From contig CALSMJ010000001.1 in assembly GCA_943787425.1 (NCBI GenBank), positions 1,353,271 to 1,417,270 of the forward strand: a stretch of DNA of 64,000 nt, given 5' to 3'. This stretch comes from an uncultured Pseudomonadales bacterium. Its GTDB lineage: Bacteria > Pseudomonadota > Gammaproteobacteria > Pseudomonadales > Azotimanducaceae. The first letter of the stretch is position 1. Each line of letters begins with the position of its first letter. Positions 37,054-46,517 of the stretch are shown piece by piece. The notes below the pieces were generated by a model. The model saw only the letters and a list, made by a program, of their open reading frames with translations, did not search any database and had not been told where the DNA came from. The translations under genes and the position numbers were made by a program.

Positions 37054-38319
37054 TCACGGCTGAGGCGATACCGCGAGGAGCAACATATTGCGCACTTGGG
37101 CCACGATGCTCGCAACTTCTTTTGGGGCCTGCCCTTGAATACTAGGCGTGTGGATGTGACCCATTGGCAACATAACGCCCAGTTCATTAGCCAGCCTAAT
37201 CGACCGATAAGAGATTTCGTTGGATAAATAACCCCCACCGCTCCCTTGGACCGCGGTCTGGTTGCGAAGCGAGGCAAGGCTTGTCGCTTCGAAAGTACCC
37301 TTTTCAAGGGTGGTTACTTTATGATTATCCCGAATTTTATAGTCACCTTCTGCACGCAGCATCTGAACCACTGGGAGTGAAAACTCTACAAACTCTGGTC
37401 CCTGCAAAGGCCTTCCATCCAACAACCCGGGCTTGGGAGTCGTCGCAGTACCGCCCGTGTGTTCTCGTAAGTTACCAAGCGCACTAGAACTGCGCCGTCG
37501 CCCGGGGAACCGCTCCAAGTCAAATTGATCGCGACCCATAGAAATCGTCACAAAAAGATCGATAGAGCCATTAATGAGATGCGGCCCGAGCCATTGCTCA
37601 AAAATTCCCGCATCAAAGTCGGTATATCGCACTGGAAATATCGCAGCATTGATTTCAACCAGGCCGTCATCGACCTCGAAGACCCGCCCGTCTAACGTCA
37701 GAGCAGCCGCGCCGGAAGGGTTGCTTTGACCGATGTGTTGGTCCAGCGAAAACGGATCAAACCCCGTGATCAAGATGCGCCGGGCGCCCGAGACGGTCCA
37801 AACAATATCGCCCTGGCCTCGACTGGCCCACTCGAACGACGCCAACAACCGTTTTATTTCGCCTAGCTCGAGTCTAAGGTCTCTCGCATGACCGCGAATC
37901 ATCTGCGCAGCAACGAGTCGCTTCCAGTACAAGGGCCGGTCATCGATGACCGCCTCCCTTTTATCGGTCTCTTGCGCATTCTGCCAAAGGCGATGGCCCT
38001 CACTCCTTGCGAATTGCCTTAGCCCATCTTCCGTTTCTAGGCGCTTTATTTTTGGTGCCAAAGTTTTCGAAAGCAGATCAAGTTGCTTGGAAAATTCTAA
38101 TTCAGCTGATTTCAGCACCTGCAATCGATCTTCTTCAACCGTTGTTTTACCGTTGATAGAATCACTTGATATCGCAAGAGATGAATCGATCAATGCCAGG
38201 CCCAATATGAATGCTACTTTCGTTATAACCCCGTTGACGCTACAGGCGCTGAACAAGCGAGAACTGTAAGCGAGCCTTTTTACAAGCGCTTCGTCAACAA
38301 TTCGTGACAATCGTTTCAA
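37054..38319 (-). CDS. C15 (pyroglutamyl-peptidase)-like protein with Cys-to-Ser change
   Basis: 421 residues; TTG start at 38319 with GGGAG upstream. A long N-terminal extension (about 1-180) contains a hydrophobic signal segment (VAFILGLALIDSSLAI) and charged helices, then a pyrrolidone-carboxylate-peptidase-like domain: ARRILITGFDPFSLDQHIGQ, SNPSGAAALTLDG, LFVTISMGRDQFDLERF (the Glu region) and GVMLPMGHIHTP (His390). Where the family has its nucleophile (YLCN/YVCN), this protein has GGGYLSNEISY with Ser366. So it is either inactive or uses Ser. Next upstream on the same strand is the TonB-dependent receptor. Confidence 0.8.
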   Translation of the reverse strand: MKRLSRIVDEALVKRLAYSSRLFSACSVNGVITKVAFILGLALIDSSLAISSDSINGKTTVEEDRLQVLKSAELEFSKQLDLLSKTLAPKIKRLETEDGLRQFARSEGHRLWQNAQETDKREAVIDDRPLYWKRLVAAQMIRGHARDLRLELGEIKRLLASFEWASRGQGDIVWTVSGARRILITGFDPFSLDQHIGQSNPSGAAALTLDGRVFEVDDGLVEINAAIFPVRYTDFDAGIFEQWLGPHLINGSIDLFVTISMGRDQFDLERFPGRRRSSSALGNLREHTGGTATTPKPGLLDGRPLQGPEFVEFSLPVVQMLRAEGDYKIRDNHKVTTLEKGTFEATSLASLRNQTAVQGSGGGYLSNEISYRSIRLANELGVMLPMGHIHTPSIQGQAPKEVASIVAQVRNMLLLAVSPQP

Positions 38320-38572
38320 AAGCTGGCTCCCTCGCTAGAATCGCAGAAATTATGCGCCCCACCCAGTCAGGTTCTTAAAACGTTTTGCCAAAGTGATCAG
38401 GCGGCAGGCAAACAAAGCGCCAGCGTCACACGAAAAATCTGTGTACATGGCAAAAATCTACTCTAAACCGACAACTCTTCGAGCGCTTGTCAAGTCAATT
38501 AACCCAAGGCATACGGAAACGCTCATCAAATTCTAGATGGGCCAAAATAATAAAGAGCACCTTGGACGGCCC

Positions 38573-38598
38573 AAAAAAAACGACCCTTTCGGGTCGTT
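38573..38598 (-). terminator. Rho-independent terminator of the TonB-dependent receptor gene
   Basis: Minus-strand reading AACGACCC-GAAA-GGGTCGTT followed by eight Ts (38580-38573, sharing the stem end). A perfect 8-bp stem with a GAAA tetraloop, starting 21 nt past the receptor stop: textbook form. Confidence 0.93.
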
Positions 38599-38618
38599 CC
38601 TTTAACACTTTCCAGATA

Positions 38619-41384
38619 TCAGAAAGTATGGTTCACGCTGAGAGTGTAATAACGCCCCATGAAATCATAGGATACATCGGCGCCCGAATAAAACCCATTA
38701 TAAATCCTGGGTGGATCTTCATCCGTTAGGTTACTCACATTGAATCCAACATTCGTACCTTGACCTAAGTCGTAGCCCAGTCCGAGTGAGACATAGGCTC
38801 GATTATCGATCTCTCGCTTGGCGTATTCATCACCGCCATTACAGAAATCCTCTTCACATTCGTCGAAGTTGCCATAGTAGTTTAATCGCGCACGAACCCT
38901 GAAATCGCCTTTATTCCAGCGCGCATCTAGGATCCAACGATTTTCGATCAGGGTACCGCAATCATATACACCCACACAGTCAGTGACATTCGTGCCGATC
39001 CCATCGGATGATGGCGAACGGATTTCGTACTTGTCAATGATTGTGTAGTCTAAACCCAACGATAAGCTACCCCAGCTAGCCAAATCCAAATCATAATTAG
39101 CTTGGATATCATAGCCGGCTGTCTCTACTTCGCCAATGTTCGCCGTGGCAGCAAAGATATTTTGGATTAGGCCATTCGCGTCACGTTGGATCTTATCGCA
39201 GTAGTTACGATCGGCTGAACCGTAACACTGCCCCAAGATCGTCCCAACACCGATACTACCGATCGTGTTTTCAATCTCATAGGTCCAAGCATCCAAGGTA
39301 ATTGACAGATCTGTTATTGGGTTCACAACGATCCCGATCACATTGGAATCTGCAGTTTCAGGCCCTAAATCCGGGTTACCACCAACGCGCGCTCGTAATT
39401 GGAACCGATCATCTGCGACGCCGCCCACGTAACCATCTGCATCGCAATTGGCCTTAACCGTTGGATCGGTGTTGTATTGACCGACCTCAAAGTTGGAACA
39501 GGGGTCCGTTGCGGTTGGAAAAGAGTCTGCCTGCCCTGCAAAGAGATCCGAAACAGCTGGCGCTTTAAAGGCTTCAGATACACTCGCTCGAATCGCAATC
39601 ATATCGTTAAAGTCCCACCGAAAACCGACTTTCTGGTTATCTGTATCGCCAAAATTACTGTAATCAGAATATCGAATCGAGTATTCCAAATTAGCCGTTC
39701 CCAGACTCCCGCTATCGATTAATGGAATTAGCAACTCGAGATAAAGCTCGTCTACCTCGTACCCACCCCGTGTGCTCTCTCCCTTATTTCCAGTTGTATC
39801 CCCTGCTTCCGTTAAAGGATCCTCTACGTACTGACCCGTCTCTTCACGTGAATCAAGACCGAAGGCGATACCCACCGAGCCGGCTGGTAAATCAAATAAG
39901 TTGGAGTTGCTCACGTTCGCGGTGATTGATTTCTGAGTATAAGTCGTTTTGGCTGTGCCCGTGTAGGAAATCCAATCGATCTGATCCTGACTAATGCTTC
40001 CGGGACCACCGAAAAGATTCAACGGGACACAGGGTGCCGCACACTCGGAACTCAGCGCCTCTAATACACGACTTCGAATAAACCGGCCTTCATTTATTTC
40101 AGTGCCATCTGTTCGGCCATAGTTAAAAGAAACATCAGCATCCCAATCTCCAAAGGAGAAATCTATGCCGCCGACAAATCGAAAAGTATTAATATCTTGT
40201 AAGAAGTTTCGATTTCCCGCTTCAACCATTCTACGTCGCACGTCAATGAAATCTCTTCCAAAAGGGTTATAGGCCTGGTCAGCAGCTATCGTTAAGCCTT
40301 CGCTAATGATGAACAAAGGTGTCGGCGCGAGTAACTGATCAGACTTTCGATTGATGTAGGAAACCTCCGCAAAACCATTAACCGAGTCCGTCAACTGGTA
40401 GTTGCTAGTGACAAATACATTCGTACGCTCTTGCGGCGTGTACAGATAATTCTCTGGCTGGTAGTTGTAGTAGGAACCTTCCCCCACGTCTGAATTACCG
40501 TCGAAACTGAACGCGGACCAAGTACTACTTGGGTTTAACCCCCCTGGACCCCAAAGGACCTGACCATTTTCTCTAACAGCCTGCCAAGCAGCATTACCCT
40601 CTTCCCCCAATCGATCAATAATGGTTCCCTCTGGCGTTGCAGAAGACCCGAACCCAAACTCTTCTCCCGTTTCGTAGTCATAGCCAATGTCTTGAAAAGC
40701 CCATTCGCGCTCTCCAGCCATGACTTCTTTCATACGGTAGTGACCGACAGAAACCGTTACGTTGCCGCGCTCATTCGACGCGCCAAAGGTTGCATCAATT
40801 GTGGTTTGCTCACCACCGCCGTGTTGAGAAATACCTTCATACCAAGTGATTTCAGCACCTTCATAGTCTTGCCGCGTAATGATATTGATGACCCCGGCTA
40901 CTGCGTCTGCACCATATACGGTCGAAGCACCATCATTTAGCACTTCAATGCGCTCAATTGCATTCGGTGCAATCGCATTCATATCAACCGTGCCACCTGT
41001 TGAGTAAGGTACATGTCGGCGACCGTTCAAAAGGACCAAAGTCCGACCCGAGCCCAAACCACGGAGACTGATCTGCGTCGAGCCATTACCGCCATTATTA
41101 TTTTGCGCGTTCAGACCACCCACGTTTTCTGGAAGGTCTTGCAAGAAATCACCGATCGAGGTCTGAGCAAGCTCTTCTATTTCGCTTCGCCCAATAATGG
41201 TTATCGGAGACGTGCTATCGACATTACTTCGAGTAATTCGCGATCCCGTTACAACCACCTCTTCCAGCATTTCTTCTTGATCTTCCGCTTCTTCCGCATA
41301 GCTAAGACCCGACACTGCTGTTGCACAAACCGCCATAGCAATGAGCGAACGCCTTGCTATCAATCCATGTAATTTGTTTATCAT
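38619..41384 (-). CDS. TonB-dependent outer-membrane receptor
   Basis: 921 residues. Signal peptide (SLIAMAVCATAVSGLSYAEE), TonB-box-like EEVVVTGSRI (about 42-51), plug domain with LRGLGSGRTLVLLNGRRHVP, IERIEVLNDGASTVYGADAV and AGVINIITR, then a 22-stranded barrel ending YYTLSVNHTF with the terminal Phe used by the BAM machinery. Uptake of a bulky ligand; given the S9 peptidase immediately upstream and the C15-like gene immediately downstream, peptides are a reasonable guess. Flanking 218-nt leader at 41385-41602. Confidence 0.95.
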   Translation of the reverse strand: MINKLHGLIARRSLIAMAVCATAVSGLSYAEEAEDQEEMLEEVVVTGSRITRSNVDSTSPITIIGRSEIEELAQTSIGDFLQDLPENVGGLNAQNNNGGNGSTQISLRGLGSGRTLVLLNGRRHVPYSTGGTVDMNAIAPNAIERIEVLNDGASTVYGADAVAGVINIITRQDYEGAEITWYEGISQHGGGEQTTIDATFGASNERGNVTVSVGHYRMKEVMAGEREWAFQDIGYDYETGEEFGFGSSATPEGTIIDRLGEEGNAAWQAVRENGQVLWGPGGLNPSSTWSAFSFDGNSDVGEGSYYNYQPENYLYTPQERTNVFVTSNYQLTDSVNGFAEVSYINRKSDQLLAPTPLFIISEGLTIAADQAYNPFGRDFIDVRRRMVEAGNRNFLQDINTFRFVGGIDFSFGDWDADVSFNYGRTDGTEINEGRFIRSRVLEALSSECAAPCVPLNLFGGPGSISQDQIDWISYTGTAKTTYTQKSITANVSNSNLFDLPAGSVGIAFGLDSREETGQYVEDPLTEAGDTTGNKGESTRGGYEVDELYLELLIPLIDSGSLGTANLEYSIRYSDYSNFGDTDNQKVGFRWDFNDMIAIRASVSEAFKAPAVSDLFAGQADSFPTATDPCSNFEVGQYNTDPTVKANCDADGYVGGVADDRFQLRARVGGNPDLGPETADSNVIGIVVNPITDLSITLDAWTYEIENTIGSIGVGTILGQCYGSADRNYCDKIQRDANGLIQNIFAATANIGEVETAGYDIQANYDLDLASWGSLSLGLDYTIIDKYEIRSPSSDGIGTNVTDCVGVYDCGTLIENRWILDARWNKGDFRVRARLNYYGNFDECEEDFCNGGDEYAKREIDNRAYVSLGLGYDLGQGTNVGFNVSNLTDEDPPRIYNGFYSGADVSYDFMGRYYTLSVNHTF

Positions 41385-41602
41385 TGTATCTACCCTCAGG
41401 TTCCCATATTTTTTGCGTTTTTTTCGAGCGCATGCTTCCCCACGCTCAAAAGAACGCTCTTAACTCGATTCTCGGCTTTTTACCATCCGTTGTCTAGCTA
41501 TTTATTAACTCTGCCAATGACATTGGTCTGCTGATTCTTGGCCGGTCATCGATTTTTAGGCGTTTAACATTTTGCACTACACAGACAAGTTCGCTAAAGG
41601 TC

Positions 41603-43600
41603 CTAAGACACTTCAGGCTTGATCTTGGCTAAATAACGATCAAAAAAGCTCATAAAGAGTTCGAAGTATCGAACACGATTTTCTAGCTTATAAAAGCCAT
41701 GCCCTTCGTTCTCCATAATCACGTACTCGAATGCTTTCCCGTTAGCACGAAGCACGTCTGCCATGACATCCGAGTGCTTCGTTGGTGCACGTTCATCTTT
41801 TTCTCCCTGAATCATTAGCACAGGCGTCCGCAGCTCATGTGCGCGACGCACCGGCGAATATTCATAAAACTCGGAGGGGTCCTCACCAATGGCTTTTTCT
41901 AAGTAGCGCCGTCCACTAAAGCGACCTCTAATATCGCCCGCGGTGTACATCAATGTTAGGTCATAGACGCCCACCACGCCGACCGCCGCTTTAAACAAAT
42001 CCGGCGCGAGAATCGAACTCTGCAGACTGGCGTACCCACCGAAACTGCCGCCCATAATCCCAACTCGATTCGGGTCAAGTGGATAATTTTTTAACACGAA
42101 GTAAGCTGCATCAATAATGTCAAATTGGATTTCTCGGCCCCACTTTCTAAACCCTGCCATTTCAAAACCTGCGCCAAACCCACCAGATCCTCGAAAATTA
42201 ACTTGCAACACGGCATAACCCTGCCTCGCCAAAAATTGCGTCTCGGGGTTATAGCCCCAAGCATCAAAGGGACCATGTGGTCCCCCGTGGGGATTCACAA
42301 TCAAAGGCGCTCGATTGTCATAGGACGCGCCGTTCGGCAAGGTCAAATAACCCGTAATCGTGAGCCCGTCTCGACTTGCAAACTCAACCACTTCCATCGC
42401 CGCAGATTCGGCTTCGTCCACCCAAGGCCGTTGCGACCATAGGAATCGGGCTTGATTTTTTTTAGCGTCAAAAAGATAATAGGTTGCTGGTGATCGGTCA
42501 CTATAGGCCGCGATTAAAAGCATCTTCCCATCTTGGGCATCATCGACAATGTCAACAATTTTACCGGGGAAAGCCGTCCGAAGCATTTTAAGCCTTGCCA
42601 GATCGGGGTGATTTGGCTCCAAATCAACGACCTCCGGCATTCCCAAACCGACCTCGACGGCGTAGAGTTGCCCTTCAGAGTCTCGATGATAACCGCGCAC
42701 ATCCGTAAGCCGGTGCTGGTAAAGCACCTCCAATTGATCCAAGGAACGACTCGTCTTTACGAGCTTCTGAGGCCCGCCATCCCGATCATCTAAAGCATAA
42801 GCAGACTTACCGCCTTCGGTCACGGATATTGGCATTAACATCCCGCCCGGGTAGGGGTACTTCCCGAGTAACTCCCATTCAGAACCGGTCTTTCCGTAAA
42901 CCTCCCGAAACCCAAAATCCGTTTGTGCAACGGCATATACAGCTCGGTTGTTATCATCGAGGATTGCCGGCGAGTCAAAGCCAACACCATTGGGCAGCTT
43001 TTGCCGATCTCGCAGCGAGCCGTTGTAAACATTGATCCGGTACAACTCACACGAACCACCAAAACCGCAAGCATTAATTAAAGCGTATTCCTTCTCATCT
43101 TCTAAAGGCGCGACCACAAACGCAAAACCGCCAAAACCCAGGCCCGAATTTTTCCTTTTGCGCTGATTGGAACCCAAATCATAAGTGAATATACGTTTGC
43201 CTTTGCTGCCGTCGGCATTAACGGCAAACAGTTCCCCGCCGCCGCCTGGGCGCTCCATCTGACTCTTTGAAAATCTGGATACACCAACGACCAAACGGTC
43301 ATCGGAAACCCATTGAAAATCGCCCACCTGATCATTCTCCCCTTTGAACCGGACAACGTGCGAGGGCGTTAAACTACTGGTTTTTAAAATAACGACCACT
43401 TGGCGATCGTCTCGACGGGTCGCAACCGCTATAAACTTCCCATCAGGCGAAATTCTCGTTTTCCCGAATTCGCTAAACTTGGCATAAGACTCAATTTCAG
43501 AGCGATCGATCGCAGCCGCAACGCTTGTAAAATGCAGTAAAAAAGCACCTACAACCGCTTTTAGTAGAAAAACTTTAAAGTGGGTTATTTTTTCTATCAT
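41603..43600 (-). CDS. S9 family (prolyl oligopeptidase-type) peptidase, exported
   Basis: Start at ATG 43600 with GAGG upstream; a TTG at 43615 is less likely. Signal peptide (FLLKAVVGAFLLHFTSVAAA). The N-terminal beta-propeller (ISPDGKFIAVATRRDDRQVV) is followed by the alpha/beta-hydrolase domain: NPHGGPHGPFDAWGYNPETQ (oxyanion), GGSFGGYASLQSSILAPDLF (nucleophile Ser), GEKDERAPTKHSD (Asp) and ENEGHGFYKLENR (His). Acylaminoacyl/dipeptidyl peptidase type, probably periplasmic. Divergent from the small secreted protein gene. Confidence 0.95.
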   Translation of the reverse strand: MIEKITHFKVFLLKAVVGAFLLHFTSVAAAIDRSEIESYAKFSEFGKTRISPDGKFIAVATRRDDRQVVVILKTSSLTPSHVVRFKGENDQVGDFQWVSDDRLVVGVSRFSKSQMERPGGGGELFAVNADGSKGKRIFTYDLGSNQRKRKNSGLGFGGFAFVVAPLEDEKEYALINACGFGGSCELYRINVYNGSLRDRQKLPNGVGFDSPAILDDNNRAVYAVAQTDFGFREVYGKTGSEWELLGKYPYPGGMLMPISVTEGGKSAYALDDRDGGPQKLVKTSRSLDQLEVLYQHRLTDVRGYHRDSEGQLYAVEVGLGMPEVVDLEPNHPDLARLKMLRTAFPGKIVDIVDDAQDGKMLLIAAYSDRSPATYYLFDAKKNQARFLWSQRPWVDEAESAAMEVVEFASRDGLTITGYLTLPNGASYDNRAPLIVNPHGGPHGPFDAWGYNPETQFLARQGYAVLQVNFRGSGGFGAGFEMAGFRKWGREIQFDIIDAAYFVLKNYPLDPNRVGIMGGSFGGYASLQSSILAPDLFKAAVGVVGVYDLTLMYTAGDIRGRFSGRRYLEKAIGEDPSEFYEYSPVRRAHELRTPVLMIQGEKDERAPTKHSDVMADVLRANGKAFEYVIMENEGHGFYKLENRVRYFELFMSFFDRYLAKIKPEVS

Positions 43601-43755
43601 GCTTTTTTGCCTCAATTCTTGCCAAATCTAATTATAACAAACTACTCCTACGTTTTTTTGAATAACTCATCTAAAGCTTCGCAAGCTGTCAATAGGTCTA
43701 TGGTTCACAATTCGTTACTTGTGCTAACCTTCGCTGTTTTACGAGAGCTTAAATC

Positions 43756-44076
43756 ATGAAAAATCAAATCCTTCATATATGCCAAGTCGTCATTTGCATC
43801 GGGCTGATGGCACACTTTTCAAGCGCTATTGCCATTGAATCATTGGCTGCAGATGCCTCGTCTCCGTCAGAACAAGCTGAGAGGCGTCCCCAATCCGCGA
43901 GCGGAAACAACGACGACAAACCGTCAGTTATCTGCAAAAGGGAAAAAGTAATAGGCTCCAACATGCGCAAGCGCGTCTGTTACAGCGTCAAAGATATTAA
44001 AGAGCGCCGCGTCTCAGATCGAGAGGATATAAGGGAGCGACAAATTCAAACCCCTAGACCAAATTTTAACGATTAA
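43756..44076 (+). CDS. small secreted protein with two conserved Cys
   Basis: 106 residues. Signal peptide (HICQVVICIGLMAHFSSAIA), low-complexity linker rich in Ser/Glu/Arg, then KPSVICKREKVIGSNMRKRV with CYSVKDIKERR. The pattern C-x-(R/K)-E-x(3-4)-G-S-x-(M/L)-x(2-3)-(R/K)-V-C recalls small proteins found in other proteobacteria, often next to TonB receptors; the two Cys may pair. No function known. Starts 155 nt from the S9 gene, divergent. Confidence 0.65.
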   Translation: MKNQILHICQVVICIGLMAHFSSAIAIESLAADASSPSEQAERRPQSASGNNDDKPSVICKREKVIGSNMRKRVCYSVKDIKERRVSDREDIRERQIQTPRPNFND

Positions 44077-44305
44077 CTCACTTACTCTTTATCTTATTAA
44101 CGCCAGCATGCCGCCAAGGGCAAAACACTTGCTTGGTTCCATTAATCTTGCTTCTAATTTCTAATTGAAAACAGTGATTGAACCGCTGTCGGCTTTATGC
44201 GTTGGCTTGGTGAACCCTTTCACCTCGGAAAGCCATGCCACCACGCTTGTTCCTGCTGGCCCTTTATGGGATAACCGCTGCCTAATTTTTCAATCAGGAT
44301 TGCTC

Positions 44306-44713
44306 ATGCCCGCCTTACAACTGACAAAATCCGCCATCGATCTTGGCATCGTCGCCCAGACCATTGAACCCATGCTGCAATTTTATAACGAGACCCTAGG
44401 CCTCACCCTCGACGCGACGCTTGACATGCCAGGCGGCACGACCATGTACCGACTGGGTTGCGGCGACACTGTGATTAAAATCCTAACGCATGCCACAACA
44501 CCTGAGGCCAGGCCAGCACCAGGCGGGCCTCGCGGCGCAACCGGCATCCGATACCTCACGATTAGTATTAGTAACCTTTCTGAGATGGTCGCGGCCTGCC
44601 AAGCAGCAGGCTACACCGTCCCGCTTGGACCCATCCAGATTCGGCCCGGCGTTGAGATTGCGATGATCGAAGATCCCGAGGGTAATTGGGTGGAGCTGCT
44701 GCAAACCAGCTAA
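44306..44713 (+). CDS. VOC family protein
   Basis: 135 residues from ATG 44306 (AGGA 9 nt upstream). Glyoxalase/bleomycin-resistance fold: LTKSAIDLGIVAQTIEPMLQ, YNETLGLTLDATLDMPGGTT, GIRYLTISISNLSEMVAACQ, AGYTVPLGPIQIRPGVEIAM, and the terminal IEDPEGNWVELLQ with the metal-binding Glu. Precedes the fused dehydrogenase gene by 106 nt on the same strand. Confidence 0.9.
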   Translation: MPALQLTKSAIDLGIVAQTIEPMLQFYNETLGLTLDATLDMPGGTTMYRLGCGDTVIKILTHATTPEARPAPGGPRGATGIRYLTISISNLSEMVAACQAAGYTVPLGPIQIRPGVEIAMIEDPEGNWVELLQTS

Positions 44714-44819
44714 CGCACAATGCCCGCCTCATCCGTTGAGGGCTGGACACTGATTTGTTTCAAGCCCATGCCAGGCCTATAATCGTGCCACCCAATCGAC
44801 CCCAACGCAGGACGCTACC

Positions 44820-46451
44820 TTGGATTTTTTCGGAAAACGACTCTCCGGGCCCTTTACCATTCCTTCCGGAATCGTAACCACCGCCACTTCGATCATTCAG
44901 CACTTTTTCGACGAGGTGCCTGAAGTTGGCGTTATGACCACCAAGAGCATCGGGCCGGATCCAAGACAAGGCAATCGAGAACCCATATTAAGTCAGTACG
45001 CCCCCGGCAACTTTGTGAACGCGGTCGGGCTCACCAATCCCGGCATGCGTGCCAGCGCCGAATTACTGGCAACTTTATCGATCCCGGAAGATCGCTTTTT
45101 GCTGACCTCGATCTTCGGCGGCAGCCTGGAAGAGTATGTTGCTGTCGCCCAGTGCCTTGCGCCCTTCTCCGACGGCTTAGAGCTCAACCTATCTTGCCCG
45201 CACGCCAAAGGTTTTGGGATGGCCATGGGCCAAGATCCAGAACTCGTCTTCGAGATCATTAAAGCTGTCAAAGCGGCGGTCGATATTCCCGTCATCCCCA
45301 AACTCACACCGAACACCGACCGCTTTACGGATATCGTGCGCGCGGCCTGTGATGCGGGCGCCGATGCGCTTTGCGCCGTCAACACGGTTGGGCCAGGCTA
45401 TACCAGCGCCTATGGTCACGCGGTTTTAAGCAATGGCGCCGGCGGCATGTCGGGCAAAGGCATCCTGCCCATCGCCTTAAAATGTGTACGCGACATTCGG
45501 GCAGTCTGCGATCTACCAATCATCGGCTGCGGCGGCGTGAGCTCATCACACGACGTCCTTGCGATGCAGGATGCTGGTGCGTCGATCATCGGTGTGGGCT
45601 CGGCGCTGACGGGCATGACCACCGCTGATATCAAAGCTTATTTCAAAGCGCTCGCAAGCCCTGAGCCTATGGTCGCCAACACGGCCGAAAGTAAAATTCG
45701 ATATGATCTTGATATGGCGTTCAAGCCGGTAACCCTCATCGAGAATCAAAAGGTTTGCGATGACATCGTGCTTTTAACCTTCGCAGAGGATTTCCAAATC
45801 CAGCCGGGTGAGTTTGTCTTTCTTTGGGTCCCAGGCGCAGGCGAAAAACCATTTTCAGTCTTGTGTGACAAACCACTGCAACTTGTGGCCATCAATGTGG
45901 GTGAATTTACTGAGGCCTTGATGGACCTTGAACCGGGTCAAGAGACCTACCTTCGCGGGCCTTATGGTCAGGCCGTCGAGCCCTCAGCCCACCAAAAAGT
46001 CGTCGCCGTTGCTGGCGGCACGGGTCTGGCTGCGGTTTATCAAATCGCGCGCGATAACCCGGGCTCGGAGGTTTTCACTGGGGCCCGAACCGCCGAACGC
46101 TTGTATTACCTTAACGAATGCCGCGATATTGCCTCGGTTCACGTTGCGACCGATGACGGCAGCGCTGGCTTTTCAGGCCGGGTAACGGAACTGCTAGAGG
46201 CATACCTTTCGACCTTATCCAGCGAGGCACTTAAAGATCTGGTTTTTTACAATTGCGGGCCTGAGCCCATGGTTCACGCAGCCGTTGCCGTGCAAACTCG
46301 CTACGCGCAACCCCACCAGATTTTCAGCGCCATCGACTACTTAACCAAATGCGGCGTCGGGATCTGTGGCGCCTGCGCAACCCCTGATGGCAAAAGATTG
46401 TGTGTAGACGGACCTTTTTTGAATCCCCCAAAAACTGCCTCGACCTCATGA
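44820..46451 (+). CDS. fused DHOD/PreA-like dehydrogenase and PyrK-like FAD/[2Fe-2S] reductase
   Basis: 543 residues in one chain; TTG start with AGGA upstream. Residues about 1-300 are an FMN TIM-barrel of the dihydroorotate/dihydropyrimidine dehydrogenase group: ELNLSCPHAKG (Cys126), GMAMGQDPELV, IPKLTPNTDRFTDIVRAA, LSNGAGGMSGKGILPIALKC, IIGCGGVSSSHDVLAMQDAG. Residues about 312-543 are a ferredoxin-reductase domain (PGEFVFLWVPGAGEKPFSVL, AVAGGTGLAAVYQIARDN) ending in the PyrK-type cluster CGVGICGACATPDGKRLC. In class 1B enzymes these are two genes. The PreA-like SCPH/GQDPELV pattern leaves orotate or uracil-type substrates both possible. Confidence 0.85.
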   Translation: MDFFGKRLSGPFTIPSGIVTTATSIIQHFFDEVPEVGVMTTKSIGPDPRQGNREPILSQYAPGNFVNAVGLTNPGMRASAELLATLSIPEDRFLLTSIFGGSLEEYVAVAQCLAPFSDGLELNLSCPHAKGFGMAMGQDPELVFEIIKAVKAAVDIPVIPKLTPNTDRFTDIVRAACDAGADALCAVNTVGPGYTSAYGHAVLSNGAGGMSGKGILPIALKCVRDIRAVCDLPIIGCGGVSSSHDVLAMQDAGASIIGVGSALTGMTTADIKAYFKALASPEPMVANTAESKIRYDLDMAFKPVTLIENQKVCDDIVLLTFAEDFQIQPGEFVFLWVPGAGEKPFSVLCDKPLQLVAINVGEFTEALMDLEPGQETYLRGPYGQAVEPSAHQKVVAVAGGTGLAAVYQIARDNPGSEVFTGARTAERLYYLNECRDIASVHVATDDGSAGFSGRVTELLEAYLSTLSSEALKDLVFYNCGPEPMVHAAVAVQTRYAQPHQIFSAIDYLTKCGVGICGACATPDGKRLCVDGPFLNPPKTASTS

Positions 46452-46517
46452 CCCAACGGGCAGCTGTTAGGACGCCTGCAGGCCGGTCTTCTAATCACGA
46501 TGGCGGGCTAGCGTAAC

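Noticed and set aside
36918..37307. 129-codon minus-strand frame overlapping the end of the C15-like gene
   Set aside because: Overlap with clear coding sequence in another frame and no recognisable features; judged a shadow.
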